In this document: piece by piece, positions 25,550 to 34,143 of the stretch
Layout: the number at the start of each line of letters is the position of its first letter
How positions within the stretch are numbered: the stretch's first letter is position 1
Source of the DNA: Verrucomicrobiaceae bacterium
GTDB taxonomy: Bacteria > Verrucomicrobiota > Verrucomicrobiia > Verrucomicrobiales > Verrucomicrobiaceae
Length of the DNA: 64,000 nucleotides
Assembly: GCA_015075365.1 (NCBI GenBank)
Contig: JABTUN010000001.1
Coordinates: forward strand, 1 to 64,000
Direction: 5' to 3'
The notes under the pieces: model-generated
What the model was told of the DNA's origin: nothing
Databases searched by the model: none
What the model saw: the letters and a program-made list of their open reading frames with translations, nothing else
Program-made: the position numbers and the translations under genes

Positions 25550-26835
25550 GCCAGTCCTTTTTGGCGTTTCGCGTGAATGGCGGCCGAGTACTCGGCGCTG
25601 TTGAAATCGACGTATTCCTCGGAGAGGTCGCTGGTGTAAACGGTGTAGCCGCTGGTGCCGCTGTTGAGGTCGATGGTGACGGTGAACTTGGGTTCCTTCA
25701 CGACCTTCTCCATCTCGGTGACAGGCGTTTTGGTGGCGAGGCCGCCTTTGCAGGCCATGAGGCCGCCGAAATAAATGTCGATGAGTTCCTCTTTGATGCG
25801 AGCGCCGCTGTAGCCGACGGCGTGAATGATGCGGCCCCAGTTCGGATCGCAGCCGTGGAAGCTGCACTTCACGAGGAGGCTCTTCGCGACCGTTTCAGCC
25901 ACTTTGCGGGCGTCGGTGAGCGTGCGGGCGTTGCGCACGCGGATCTCGACGAATTTCGTCACGCGTTCGCCATCGCACACGATCATTTTGGCGAGTTCGA
26001 GCATGACCTTGTGCAAGGCGCAGCGGAAGAGCTCGGCCTCGGGCGTGTTGCGCTTGATGGTGGGCACGTTGCTCTGGCCGTTGCTCATCACGATGACAGT
26101 GTCGTTGGTGGAGGTGTCGCCGTCGATGGTGATGCAGTTGAAGCTCTTCTCGACCGCGTAGCGCATGCTGCGCTTCATCTCGTCCTTGGCCACTTTGGCA
26201 TCGGTGGTGATGAAGCAGAGCATGGTGGCCATGTTGGGGCAGATCATCCCGGCGCCTTTGCAGATGCCGCCGATGCGGAAGCTGCCGTTTTTGCCCACGG
26301 GCACTTCGACGGCGAAGGTCTTCGGCCGCGTGTCGCTGGTCATGATGGCACGCATGGCATCCTCGCTGCCTTTGTCGCTGAGTTTGGCCACAGCGTCCGG
26401 CACCTTGGAAAGGATGCGCTCAATGGGCAGTGGCATGCCGATGATGCCGGTGGAGCACACGAGCACCTGACGCATCTTCACGCCGATCTCCTCGGCGACG
26501 GCTTTCGTCATCGCCTTGGCATCCTGGATGCCCTGGACGCCGGTGCAGGCGTTCGCATTGCCGCTGTTGGCGATGATGGCTCGCGTGTCGCTCTCCTTGA
26601 TGTGCTGCTGGCACACGCGCACGCAGCCGGCACGCACCTTGTTCGTCGTGAAAACGGCATCGGTGACCGTTGGCGTGTCGGAAACGATCAGCGCGAGGTC
26701 GAGGCGTGTGGCTTCCGGGTTCTTGATGCCGCAGGTGACGGCGGAGGCGCGGAAGCCTTTCGCGGCGGTGACACCGCCTTCGACGATTTTAAACGGCACG
26801 CGGCATTCGCGCTCTTCGGTGACTTTGGAGGGCAT
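25546..26835 (-). CDS. argJ: Bifunctional ornithine acetyltransferase / N-acetylglutamate synthase
   Basis: Transfers acetyl from acetylornithine to glutamate, recycling the acetyl group; many members also start the pathway from acetyl-CoA. 429 residues. Self-cleavage site in MATMLCFITTDA (cut before the nucleophile Thr would normally be in A-T-M-L), oxyanion-hole segment VCSTGIIG, plus IIANSGNANACTG and DGDTSTNDTV. In argC-argJ-argB order; the stop overlaps the argB start by 4 bp. Confidence 0.95.
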   Translation of the reverse strand: MPSKVTEERECRVPFKIVEGGVTAAKGFRASAVTCGIKNPEATRLDLALIVSDTPTVTDAVFTTNKVRAGCVRVCQQHIKESDTRAIIANSGNANACTGVQGIQDAKAMTKAVAEEIGVKMRQVLVCSTGIIGMPLPIERILSKVPDAVAKLSDKGSEDAMRAIMTSDTRPKTFAVEVPVGKNGSFRIGGICKGAGMICPNMATMLCFITTDAKVAKDEMKRSMRYAVEKSFNCITIDGDTSTNDTVIVMSNGQSNVPTIKRNTPEAELFRCALHKVMLELAKMIVCDGERVTKFVEIRVRNARTLTDARKVAETVAKSLLVKCSFHGCDPNWGRIIHAVGYSGARIKEELIDIYFGGLMACKGGLATKTPVTEMEKVVKEPKFTVTIDLNSGTSGYTVYTSDLSEEYVDFNSAEYSAAIHAKRQKGLA

Positions 26836-26840
26836 GGCGG

Positions 26841-27890
26841 TCAGATGTTGAGGAGTCCGGCGGTCGGTTCAAAACCGCAGATGAGATTCATGTTTTGCAC
26901 CGCCTGTCCGGAGGCGCCTTTGCCGATGTTGTCCTCGGTGCTCATCAAAATGAGCTGCCCGGCGCGGGCATCGTAGGCCCAGCCGATATCGACGAAGTTC
27001 GTGCCGGTGACGTTTTTGGTATCGGGAGACTGGTTCGGGCCGAGAAGGCGGACGAAGGGCTGCGCATCATACGCCGCATGCAAAGCGGCGCCGACCTGCT
27101 CGATCGTCACGCCGGGCTTCAACTGCGCAAACGTGGTCGTGCAGATGCCGGAATGCGTCGGCATGAGGTGGGGGACAAAGGAAAGCTTCACTTCGCGACC
27201 GGCAGCGAGGGCGAGTTCCTGGCCGATTTCACTCAGATGGCGATGCACGGGCACGGAGTAGCTGCGCACGCTGTTTTGCACCTCGCAGAAGAGCAGCGGG
27301 ATGCTTTCCTTGCGTCCAGCACCACTCGCGCCGCTCATACTGGCGACCGCGAGAGGCGAATCGGCCAGCAGACCGGCCTTCAGCAGCGGAATCAGCGGGA
27401 GCAAGATGCTCGTCGGATAGCAGCCGGGGCACGCGATGAGCCGTGCTGTCTTGATTTGATCCGCACGCACCTCAGGAAGCGCATACACGGCTTCGTCGAG
27501 CAACTCCGGCGCGGGATGCGCATGGCCGTAGAACTCTTCATACAGCGCCGCGCTGCGCAGGCGAAAGTCCGCGCTGAGGTCGATGACCTTCAGGCCGAGT
27601 TCGAGCAAGGGCTTCGCATACTCGGACGCCACGCCATGTGGCACCGCGAGGAAGGCAATTTCAGCACCCGCTGCTTTGAGTGCATTCGCATCCGGAGCCG
27701 TGAAGGTGAGCGAATCCGCCACGCCGACACCACGAAAGCGCGGGAACTCCTTCGACAGCGCCTTCCCAGCCAGCGAACGTGAGGTGACGGCCACGAGCTC
27801 CACATTCGGATGACGCAGCAGCAGGCGCAGAAGCTCGGCTCCTGAATAACCACTGGCTCCAACGACGGCGACTTTGACGGGTGCGGACAT
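26841..27890 (-). CDS. argC: N-acetyl-gamma-glutamyl-phosphate reductase
   Basis: NADPH-dependent third step of arginine synthesis. 349 residues: the nucleotide-binding VAVVGASGYSGAELLRLLL, catalytic cysteine in LIACPGCYPTS, and VSFVPHL-type segment LSFVPHLMPTHSG with the conserved His. The start at 27890 (MSAPVKVAVVGASGY) matches the family; the same frame stays open far upstream but there it lies antisense to the ClpX-like gene. First gene of the operon, divergent from that gene across ~130 bp. Confidence 0.95.
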   Translation of the reverse strand: MSAPVKVAVVGASGYSGAELLRLLLRHPNVELVAVTSRSLAGKALSKEFPRFRGVGVADSLTFTAPDANALKAAGAEIAFLAVPHGVASEYAKPLLELGLKVIDLSADFRLRSAALYEEFYGHAHPAPELLDEAVYALPEVRADQIKTARLIACPGCYPTSILLPLIPLLKAGLLADSPLAVASMSGASGAGRKESIPLLFCEVQNSVRSYSVPVHRHLSEIGQELALAAGREVKLSFVPHLMPTHSGICTTTFAQLKPGVTIEQVGAALHAAYDAQPFVRLLGPNQSPDTKNVTGTNFVDIGWAYDARAGQLILMSTEDNIGKGASGQAVQNMNLICGFEPTAGLLNI

Positions 27891-28019
27891 AATACGGGGG
27901 GCCGAGTATGAGGGAACGCAAGGCTGGCGCAACCCTGAAAACAGGCATTTCCAAGCGGCCACGGCACGCATCGTGACGCTTGTCAGCGGGCCTCGCCTCG
28001 CGCACTGTCGGCACCCCCA

Positions 28020-29684
28020 ATGAGCGACCCCACGCCTGAAACCCCTGAAGCTGACAAGCCGAAGCCGACGACACCTGCCTCGCCGGAGGAGGTCACGCGC
28101 AAGCTGGAGGACTTCATCAAGAACACCCTCGGCGGCCAGGTGCTTTTCACGCGCATCGACGGGCCGGGTGCGCGACGCACGCAGGAAACCGACGGCGACA
28201 AGCCCGGCGAGGAAGAACCGGCAGACAACAGCGCCGCCTTCGAGTTCAACTACAAGCCCGCTGACATCAAAGCGCACCTCGACCGCTTCGTGATCCGGCA
28301 AGACGAGGCCAAAAAGGTGCTCGCCACCGCGGTGTGCGATCATTACCACCACGCGCGCATGCTGCACGAGGATCGCGAGTCCGACCGGCCCGGCCCGCGG
28401 CTCGAATTCTCGAAGCAGAACGTCATCATCATCGGCCCCACGGGCGTCGGGAAGACCTACCTCGTCAAACACATCGCCGATCTCATCGGCGTGCCGTTTG
28501 TGAAGGCCGACGCGACAAAATTCAGCGAAACCGGCTACGTCGGCGCCGATGTGGACGATCTGGTGCGCGACCTCGTGGCGAAGGCGAATGGCGACATCGA
28601 ACTGGCCGAACATGGGATCATTTACCTCGACGAAATCGACAAGCTGAGCAGCGGTCCGGAGAAACTGGGCCGCGACGTAAGCGGACGCGGCGTGCAGACG
28701 GCGCTGCTGAAGCTCATGGAGGAGACGGAGGTGCCGCTTTACGCACCGAATGACATCCGCAGCCAGATGCAGATGATGTTCGACACGCGCAAAGGCCGCA
28801 CCGGCCGCGAGGTGGTGAACACGCGCAACATTCTCTTCATTGTCAGCGGCGCGTTCAGCGGCCTCGACAAAATCATCGAAAAGCGCACGAACCGGAAGTC
28901 CATCGGCTTTGTCTCCGCCGACATGAAAACTGCCGCGCCGGAGCATCTGTTCCGCGAGGTACGCACGAAGGACTTTATCGACTACGGTTTCGAGGCGGAG
29001 TTCATCGGCCGCCTGCCGGTGCGTGTCGTGTGCGATCCGCTCAGCGCGGACGACATGTTCCAGATCATGAAAAACTCTGAAGGCAGCCTCATCCGCCAGT
29101 ATGAGCGCGAATTTGCCGCCTACGGTGTGAAAGCCGTCTTTGAAGACGACGCGCTGCGCGAGATCGCCAGCCGTGCCGAGGAGGAAAAAACCGGCGCACG
29201 CGGCCTCGTGACGGCCTGGGAGCGGGTACTGCGTGATTTTAAGTTTGAAATGCCCAGCCTTGGGCTGCCGGAGCTGCGCATCGACGGCGCGCTGGTCAAA
29301 AATCCCGAGTCCGTGCTCGCGAAATGCCGCATGGAGGCGGCCAGCATGGCCTTTGAGCTGGGCGCGGCCCATGCGGATGAGGTGCGGGCGTTTGCGCAAC
29401 GTTTTCAGGACGCGCATGAGTTCACGCTCGAGTTTGACGACGCGTCCATTGCCGCGCTGGCCTCCCGCGCGCGGCGGGAGGGCCTCGCCGTCGATGCGCT
29501 GTGCGACAAGTTGTTCAAGGACTATGCCTTCGGTCTCAAACTGGTCAGCCGCAGCACCGGTGCCATGAGCTTCCGCATTCCCGCCGAAGCCATCGCCCAT
29601 CCCGATGCTTTTTTGAGCGAGCTGGTCGTGCAGGCCTGCCGTCCTTCCAGTGAAACCACCGCCACACCTTCTCATGAGCCGTAA
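28020..29684 (+). CDS. ClpX-like AAA+ unfoldase lacking the zinc-binding domain
   Basis: 554 residues, against ~420 for ClpX. An acidic low-complexity N-terminal ~75 residues replace the C4 zinc domain. AAA+ core: Walker A GPTGVGKT (139-146), pore loop GYVG (172-175), Walker B IIYLDEIDK (200-208), sensor/arginine-finger segment EFIGRLPVR, sensor 2 TGARGL (391-396). The ClpP-docking tripeptide IGF is present (295-297), so it may partner ClpP. The segment that holds the RKH substrate loop in ClpX is longer and reads YAPNDIRSQMQMMFDTRKGR. About 130 extra C-terminal residues follow the core. Probably a ClpX paralogue; the cyclase-like gene overlaps its end by 11 bp. Confidence 0.85.
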   Translation: MSDPTPETPEADKPKPTTPASPEEVTRKLEDFIKNTLGGQVLFTRIDGPGARRTQETDGDKPGEEEPADNSAAFEFNYKPADIKAHLDRFVIRQDEAKKVLATAVCDHYHHARMLHEDRESDRPGPRLEFSKQNVIIIGPTGVGKTYLVKHIADLIGVPFVKADATKFSETGYVGADVDDLVRDLVAKANGDIELAEHGIIYLDEIDKLSSGPEKLGRDVSGRGVQTALLKLMEETEVPLYAPNDIRSQMQMMFDTRKGRTGREVVNTRNILFIVSGAFSGLDKIIEKRTNRKSIGFVSADMKTAAPEHLFREVRTKDFIDYGFEAEFIGRLPVRVVCDPLSADDMFQIMKNSEGSLIRQYEREFAAYGVKAVFEDDALREIASRAEEEKTGARGLVTAWERVLRDFKFEMPSLGLPELRIDGALVKNPESVLAKCRMEAASMAFELGAAHADEVRAFAQRFQDAHEFTLEFDDASIAALASRARREGLAVDALCDKLFKDYAFGLKLVSRSTGAMSFRIPAEAIAHPDAFLSELVVQACRPSSETTATPSHEP

Positions 29685-30954
29685 TCGAGCCGCCGCCATC
29701 ATCATCGGAGTCCTGATCTGCGCGCCGCTGCTGGCGCTGTATCACCTTGGAGCCTTCAATGGCATCGCGGCGTGGTTTGGCGCCTTGTATGGCCGCATGT
29801 TTGTCATTCGGGAGCCGCTGCGGCATCTGCTGCCGGTGCAGTATGGCTACTACACGGTGCTGACCTTTGTCTCCGCATGGGTGTGTGTCGAAATGGTCTC
29901 GCAGTGGCGGCGCTTTGCCTATCTGCTCGGCGCGACGTTCCTGACGATGACACTGGCCTTTCTGCTGGTCTTCACCGGCACGTTGTTCGAACCGGTTTCC
30001 GGCATCTTGGGCATCTGGCTGGCTGGAATCGCTGCAATTGGCGTGAGCGGCTGGTTGAACGGCTACCGCACGCACATCATGCGGGGCCTGTTCGCCGGAC
30101 GCTTGTCCACCAAGGCATTCGAGGAACTCGACGCGACGGTGGAGCCTTCCAAGCTGACGGGAAAACGCGAGATCACCGTCATGAGCGTGCGCGTGCTCAA
30201 TCCTGCGGAAATGCCGCTGGACATCGAAGGCGTGAAATTCGAGCAGCTTAGCGATCACATCCAGCGCAGCGTGACCGAGTTTGTGGTGACGCGGGGCGGA
30301 TATCTCGATGATTGTGATGTGGAGAGCGTGCGGGTGATCTTCGGCTTCCCGCTGGCCGACGAGCACCACGCGCTGCACGCGGCGCAGGTGGCGGCGGCTT
30401 TGCGCGCGCATCTGGTGATGCTGGCGCGCGAGGTGGAGCAAAAGTGGGGCAAGACGCCGCGTTTCGGCGTGGCGTTGACCACCGGGGAGTCAATGTGCGG
30501 CCTGCTGGGAATGGACGATTTTCAAAGCTTCAGCGCCAGCGGCGAGGCATGCGACTTTTCTGACCGCCTCTGCCTGCTCAACGGCATTTACGGCACCCGC
30601 GTGCTCCTGAGCGCGAAAACCTACGCGCGGGTGAAGGACAACATCGAGGTGAGGCCGATGGAGATGCTCTATACCACCAGCGGCCAGCCGCAGGGCGAGG
30701 TGTACGAGCTGCTGGCTGAAAAAGGCACGCTGCCGGAGCAGGATGCCCGCGCGCGGGACGCCTTCTGGCAGGGCGTGGTGCAGTACCGCCAGGGCGAAAG
30801 CAACAAGGCGCTCGAAAGCTTCCAAAACGCCACTGTGGAAGGCAGGGAGGACGCGCCGGTGCGCTACTTCATTGATCTCGTGACCGCCTCGCTCAAAGAC
30901 GGCGGCAAAGGGGTGCGTTCCGTGCCGAAACATGGCCGTCTGATCACGGCATGA
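29674..30954 (+). CDS. Membrane protein with degenerate class III cyclase domain
   Basis: 426 residues. Four hydrophobic segments in the first ~125 residues, then a region that follows the adenylate/guanylate cyclase fold (ITVMSVRVLNPAEM; GYLDDCDVESVRVIFGFP; HAAQVAAALRAHL; FGVALTTGESMCGLLG; FSASGEACDFSDRLC) and a C-terminal TPR-like helix pair (YRQGESNKALESFQNA). Both metal-binding Asp positions (normally FADI and GDA) are not conserved, so catalysis is unlikely; it could be a regulatory pseudo-cyclase. The ATG at 29674 lies inside the end of the ClpX-like gene; a GTG at 29650 is the alternative. Confidence 0.7.
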   Translation: MSRNRAAAIIIGVLICAPLLALYHLGAFNGIAAWFGALYGRMFVIREPLRHLLPVQYGYYTVLTFVSAWVCVEMVSQWRRFAYLLGATFLTMTLAFLLVFTGTLFEPVSGILGIWLAGIAAIGVSGWLNGYRTHIMRGLFAGRLSTKAFEELDATVEPSKLTGKREITVMSVRVLNPAEMPLDIEGVKFEQLSDHIQRSVTEFVVTRGGYLDDCDVESVRVIFGFPLADEHHALHAAQVAAALRAHLVMLAREVEQKWGKTPRFGVALTTGESMCGLLGMDDFQSFSASGEACDFSDRLCLLNGIYGTRVLLSAKTYARVKDNIEVRPMEMLYTTSGQPQGEVYELLAEKGTLPEQDARARDAFWQGVVQYRQGESNKALESFQNATVEGREDAPVRYFIDLVTASLKDGGKGVRSVPKHGRLITA

Positions 30955-30963
30955 CGCAGGGTG

Positions 30964-31051
30964 CCAGGTTTCATGTTCCAAGTTTCATGTCTCCTGTTTC
31001 TAGAGTTGAAAGACCAACGCGCTCCGTTTGAAACCTGGAATCTGAAACTTG
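30964..31051. repeat. Inverted repeat of the GTTTCAAGTTTC family upstream of recR
   Basis: Left arm CCAGGTTTCATGTTCCAAG-TTTCATG (30964-30989), right arm GTTTGAAACCTGGAATCTGA-AACTTG (31026-31051). The two arms are near-complementary, so the RNA would fold just before the recR GTG start at 31059. Confidence 0.75.
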
Positions 31052-31058
31052 ATACGCC

Positions 31059-31667
31059 GTGCCTCTCGATTATCCACCCACGCTTCAACGCCTCGTCGCG
31101 CAGCTCAAGTCGCTGCCGGGTCTCGGACCGCGAAGCGCGGAGCGGCTGATGCTGTGGCTGGTGCAGGGCGGGAAGGACCGTGTGAGGCCGCTGGCCGCCA
31201 CACTCGACAGTCTGGCGGAAACCGTGGCCGCGTGTGACCACTGCGGCTTCTTCATCGAGAGCGGATCAGCCTGCATGCTGTGCCACAACCCGAAACGCCA
31301 GCGCCGGCTGCTCTGCGTGGTGGAGCAGGCCTCCGACGTGCTGCGGCTGGAGCGCAGCGGCGCGTATCAGGGCCTCTATCATGTCCTGGGCGGCAAACTC
31401 TCTCCGTTGGACAACGTGACGCCGGAGGATCTGCGCATCGCCCCGCTGCTCGACCGTGCGAAGGATCTGGATGTCGAGGAGGTGATCCTCGCGCTCGGGT
31501 CCGATGTCGAAGGCGAGGCCACGGCCAGCTACATCGCCGACCTGCTGCGCGGTGCCGGTGTCACCATCACCCGCCTTGCCCAAGGCATGCCCGCCGGCGG
31601 TGCGCTGGACCACGTCGATGAACTGACCCTCTACCAGGCCCTGCAAGGGCGTCGGAAGGTGGATTAG
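31059..31667 (+). CDS. recR: Recombination mediator protein RecR
   Basis: 202 residues. Helix-hairpin-helix LKSLPGLGPRSAERL, C4 zinc finger with C59, C62, C72 and C75 (CDHCGF...CMLCHN), and a Toprim domain (LLCVVEQASDVLRLERSG; YHVLGGKLSPLDNVTPEDL). Works with RecO/RecF to load RecA at gaps. Start is a GTG at 31059, right after a repeat hairpin. The stop overlaps the end of the convergent helicase gene by 4 bp. Confidence 0.95.
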   Translation: MPLDYPPTLQRLVAQLKSLPGLGPRSAERLMLWLVQGGKDRVRPLAATLDSLAETVAACDHCGFFIESGSACMLCHNPKRQRRLLCVVEQASDVLRLERSGAYQGLYHVLGGKLSPLDNVTPEDLRIAPLLDRAKDLDVEEVILALGSDVEGEATASYIADLLRGAGVTITRLAQGMPAGGALDHVDELTLYQALQGRRKVD

Positions 31668-33274
31668 CGCCGCTTCTTTTTGCGGCCCGTCATAATGCCG
31701 CGGGCCTTGTCCTCCTCGTCGAGGACGGTGGTGTACTTGTAGTTGAATCCTTCCAGCTTCCGGCGCGGGATTTTCTGACCGATGAGGCGCTCGATGCTGG
31801 CGACATTCATGATCTCGTCCGCGGCGAAGAGGGTAAAGGCGTCCCCCTCCTTCTGCGCGCGACCGGTGCGGCCGATGCGGTGGACGTAGTCCTCGCTGTG
31901 CTCCGGAACCATGTAATTGATGACGTGCGTGACGCCGCTGACATCCAGGCCGCGGGCGGCGAGGTCGGTGGCGACGATGATCTCGAACTCACCGCTGCGG
32001 AATCCCTGGAGGGCGCGCTCGCGGTCTTTCTGGCCGATGTCACTGTGCATGACGGCAGCCTTGTACTCGCCCAGGCGGTCGATGGCGGCAAAGAGCTTGT
32101 CCGCCTGCACCTTGGTGCGGGTGAAGATCATCATGCTGTCAAAATGTGTCTGCTTGAGGATGGCGAGGAGCAATTCCTCGCGCTGGTCGCTGGCCACGGG
32201 ATACATGTAGTGGCTGACGGTCTCGGCGGCGGAGAAGCGGATGCCGATCTCGACGCTTTCGGGGTCTTTGAGAGCGAAGTCGGCGAGGCTCTTGATCTGC
32301 GGCGGCATGGTGGCGCTGAAAAACAGGGTCTGGCGCGACTTGGGCGTCTTTTCGACGATGCGGCGGACATCGGGCAGGAAGCCCATGTCAAGCATGCGGT
32401 CCACCTCGTCGAGGATGAGCACCTCGACATCGCGCAGATCGGCGACGCCTTCCTGCATGAAGTCGAGCAGGCGGCCGGGGGTGGCGACGACGATGTCCAC
32501 GCCCTGCTGGAGGCCTTTGCGCTGCTTTTCATATCCCACGCCGCCATGGACGAGGAGGACTCGCAGTCCGGTGTGCTTGCCGTATTTTTCAAACTGCTCG
32601 ACGACCTGGGCGGCGAGCTCGCGCACAGGCTCGAGAACGAGGACGCGGAATTTCCCAGGAGCGCCGAGGCGGGTGAGGGTGGGCAGGGCAAAGGCGGCGG
32701 TCTTGCCGGTGCCTGTCTGGGAGGCACCGACGACGTCCTTGCCGGTCAGGATGATGGGGATGGCCTTTTGCTGGATCTCGGTGGGCTTTTCATAGCCTGT
32801 TTCACGCACGGCGGCGAGGACGGCGGGCGACAGGCCGAGAACCTGCCAGTTTTCCGGATAGGGGCCTTCCGGGACGGGCGGCGGAGGCGGCGGGGCCACC
32901 GGGGCGTGGTTTTCGCGAACCGGCTTGGGCTTGTCCTCGCGGGGTCCGCGCTCACGGCGCTCACCACGGTCACGTCCGCCGCGCGCGGGGGGGGCGCCGC
33001 GCTCTCCACGGTCTCGGCGGGGACGGTCCTCGCGTCTTTCAGGACGTTCGGCGCGCTCAGCACGCGGTTTGTGGTCCTTTTTGTCCTCATGCGGACGCTT
33101 GTGGGCATGCAGGGTGGCTTGATGCCCGTGGTCGTGATCGTGATCACCCTTTGTGTGCAGCTTGGGAGAGGACTTTTTCGGTTTGCCCAGGCGGAGCACC
33201 TTTTTCAGGCCGGATTTCAGGCGGCTGAGGATGGAAGGCTTTTTGGTTGGGGAATCGGTGCGTCGGGTGGTCAC
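31664..33274 (-). CDS. RhlE-like DEAD-box RNA helicase (DEVD variant)
   Basis: ATP-dependent RNA helicase, 536 residues. Q motif ending TEIQQKAIPIIL, motif I ASQTGTGKT, motif II reads DEVD (LILDEVDRMLDMGFLPD) in place of DEAD, motif III SAT, motifs V/VI ATDLAARGLDVSG and HRIGRTGR. The first ~145 residues are a basic/acidic, His- and Arg-rich disordered region (HDHDHGHQ; RGERRERGPRED) ending in a Pro run, probably an RNA-binding tail placed at the front. Convergent with recR. Confidence 0.92.
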   Translation of the reverse strand: MTTRRTDSPTKKPSILSRLKSGLKKVLRLGKPKKSSPKLHTKGDHDHDHGHQATLHAHKRPHEDKKDHKPRAERAERPERREDRPRRDRGERGAPPARGGRDRGERRERGPREDKPKPVRENHAPVAPPPPPPVPEGPYPENWQVLGLSPAVLAAVRETGYEKPTEIQQKAIPIILTGKDVVGASQTGTGKTAAFALPTLTRLGAPGKFRVLVLEPVRELAAQVVEQFEKYGKHTGLRVLLVHGGVGYEKQRKGLQQGVDIVVATPGRLLDFMQEGVADLRDVEVLILDEVDRMLDMGFLPDVRRIVEKTPKSRQTLFFSATMPPQIKSLADFALKDPESVEIGIRFSAAETVSHYMYPVASDQREELLLAILKQTHFDSMMIFTRTKVQADKLFAAIDRLGEYKAAVMHSDIGQKDRERALQGFRSGEFEIIVATDLAARGLDVSGVTHVINYMVPEHSEDYVHRIGRTGRAQKEGDAFTLFAADEIMNVASIERLIGQKIPRRKLEGFNYKYTTVLDEEDKARGIMTGRKKKRR

Positions 33275-33409
33275 AAGCGGTCGGGAAGGGAAAGTCAGGG
33301 CGGTTTATCGGCCAGTTTGGGGGACAATGCAAACCCGCAAACCCGCCGCGGCGGCATGGCGGGAGGTCCGGCTTGACCCGCACGCCCACCCCCGGCACAC
33401 ATGCGGCGC

Positions 33410-34108
33410 ATGCCCCTCGACGAACTCCGCCGCCAAATCTGTGATGCCAACCGCGCGCTGCCCGCCAGCGGGCTGGTGCGCCTGACGTGGGGGAATGTGA
33501 GCGGGATCGACCGTGCGAGCGGCCTGTGGGCGATCAAACCGAGCGGCGTGGACTACGAAGCCTTGCGCCCGGAGGACATGGTGGTGCTGGACCTGGACGG
33601 AAACGTGGTGGAGGGCCGCCTGCGCCCCTCCAGCGATACAAAGACGCACCTGCATCTATATCGCGAGTTTTCCCAGATCGGCGGCATCACGCACACGCAC
33701 AGCGTGCACGCCACGATGTTCTCCCAGGCCGGGCGGGCGCTGCCCTGCCTGGGGACGACGCATGCGGACCATTTCCACGGCACGGTGCCCGTGGTGCGCG
33801 CGCTGACGCCGGAGGAGGTGGCGCTGGACTACGAGCACTTCACCGGCGTGGCGATTGTGGAGCGCCTGCGAGAGCTGAGCCTCGACCCGCTGGAAATGCC
33901 TGCCGTGCTTCAGCTACATCATGCGCCGTTCACATTTGGCAAGAGCGCCATGGACTCGCTGAACAACAGCATCGCGCTGGAAATGTGCGCGCAGATGGCG
34001 CTGGGGAGTTTCGCCCTGGCACCATCGCTAGCGGAGATTCCCGCGCACATCCTGGAGAAGCACCATCTGCGGAAACACGGACCAGGCGCGTATTACGGGC
34101 AGAAGTGA
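33410..34108 (+). CDS. araD: L-ribulose-5-phosphate 4-epimerase
   Basis: Class II aldolase-fold epimerase linking L-arabinose-type pentoses to the pentose phosphate pathway. About 232 residues, like E. coli AraD, with LVRLTWGNVSGIDR, KPSGVDYEALRPEDMVVLD, SSDTKTHLHLY, the zinc histidines in GITHTHSVHAT, and a third His in HHAPFTFGK. The start at 33410 (MPLDELRRQI) aligns with the family; an ATG three codons earlier is possible. No araA or araB nearby. Confidence 0.9.
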   Translation: MPLDELRRQICDANRALPASGLVRLTWGNVSGIDRASGLWAIKPSGVDYEALRPEDMVVLDLDGNVVEGRLRPSSDTKTHLHLYREFSQIGGITHTHSVHATMFSQAGRALPCLGTTHADHFHGTVPVVRALTPEEVALDYEHFTGVAIVERLRELSLDPLEMPAVLQLHHAPFTFGKSAMDSLNNSIALEMCAQMALGSFALAPSLAEIPAHILEKHHLRKHGPGAYYGQK

Positions 34109-34115
34109 GTCGTGC

Positions 34116-34137
34116 GTTTCAGGTTTCAAGTTTCACG
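34116..34137. repeat. Single arm of the GTTTCAAGTTTC repeat
   Basis: GTTTCAGGTTTCAAGTTTCA just after the araD stop and before the end of the convergent gene at 34144; no matching arm adjacent. Confidence 0.6.
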
Positions 34138-34143
34138 ATCCGT

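Noticed and set aside
28020..29684. Naming the ClpX-like gene clpX
   Set aside because: The zinc domain is absent, the RKH region differs and the protein is ~130 residues longer, so a paralogue is more likely.
27891..29705. Long N-terminal extension of argC
   Set aside because: It is antisense to the ClpX-like gene, and the conserved ArgC N-terminus begins at 27890.
29674..30954. Active adenylate cyclase
   Set aside because: Neither metal-binding aspartate position is conserved in the cyclase-like region.
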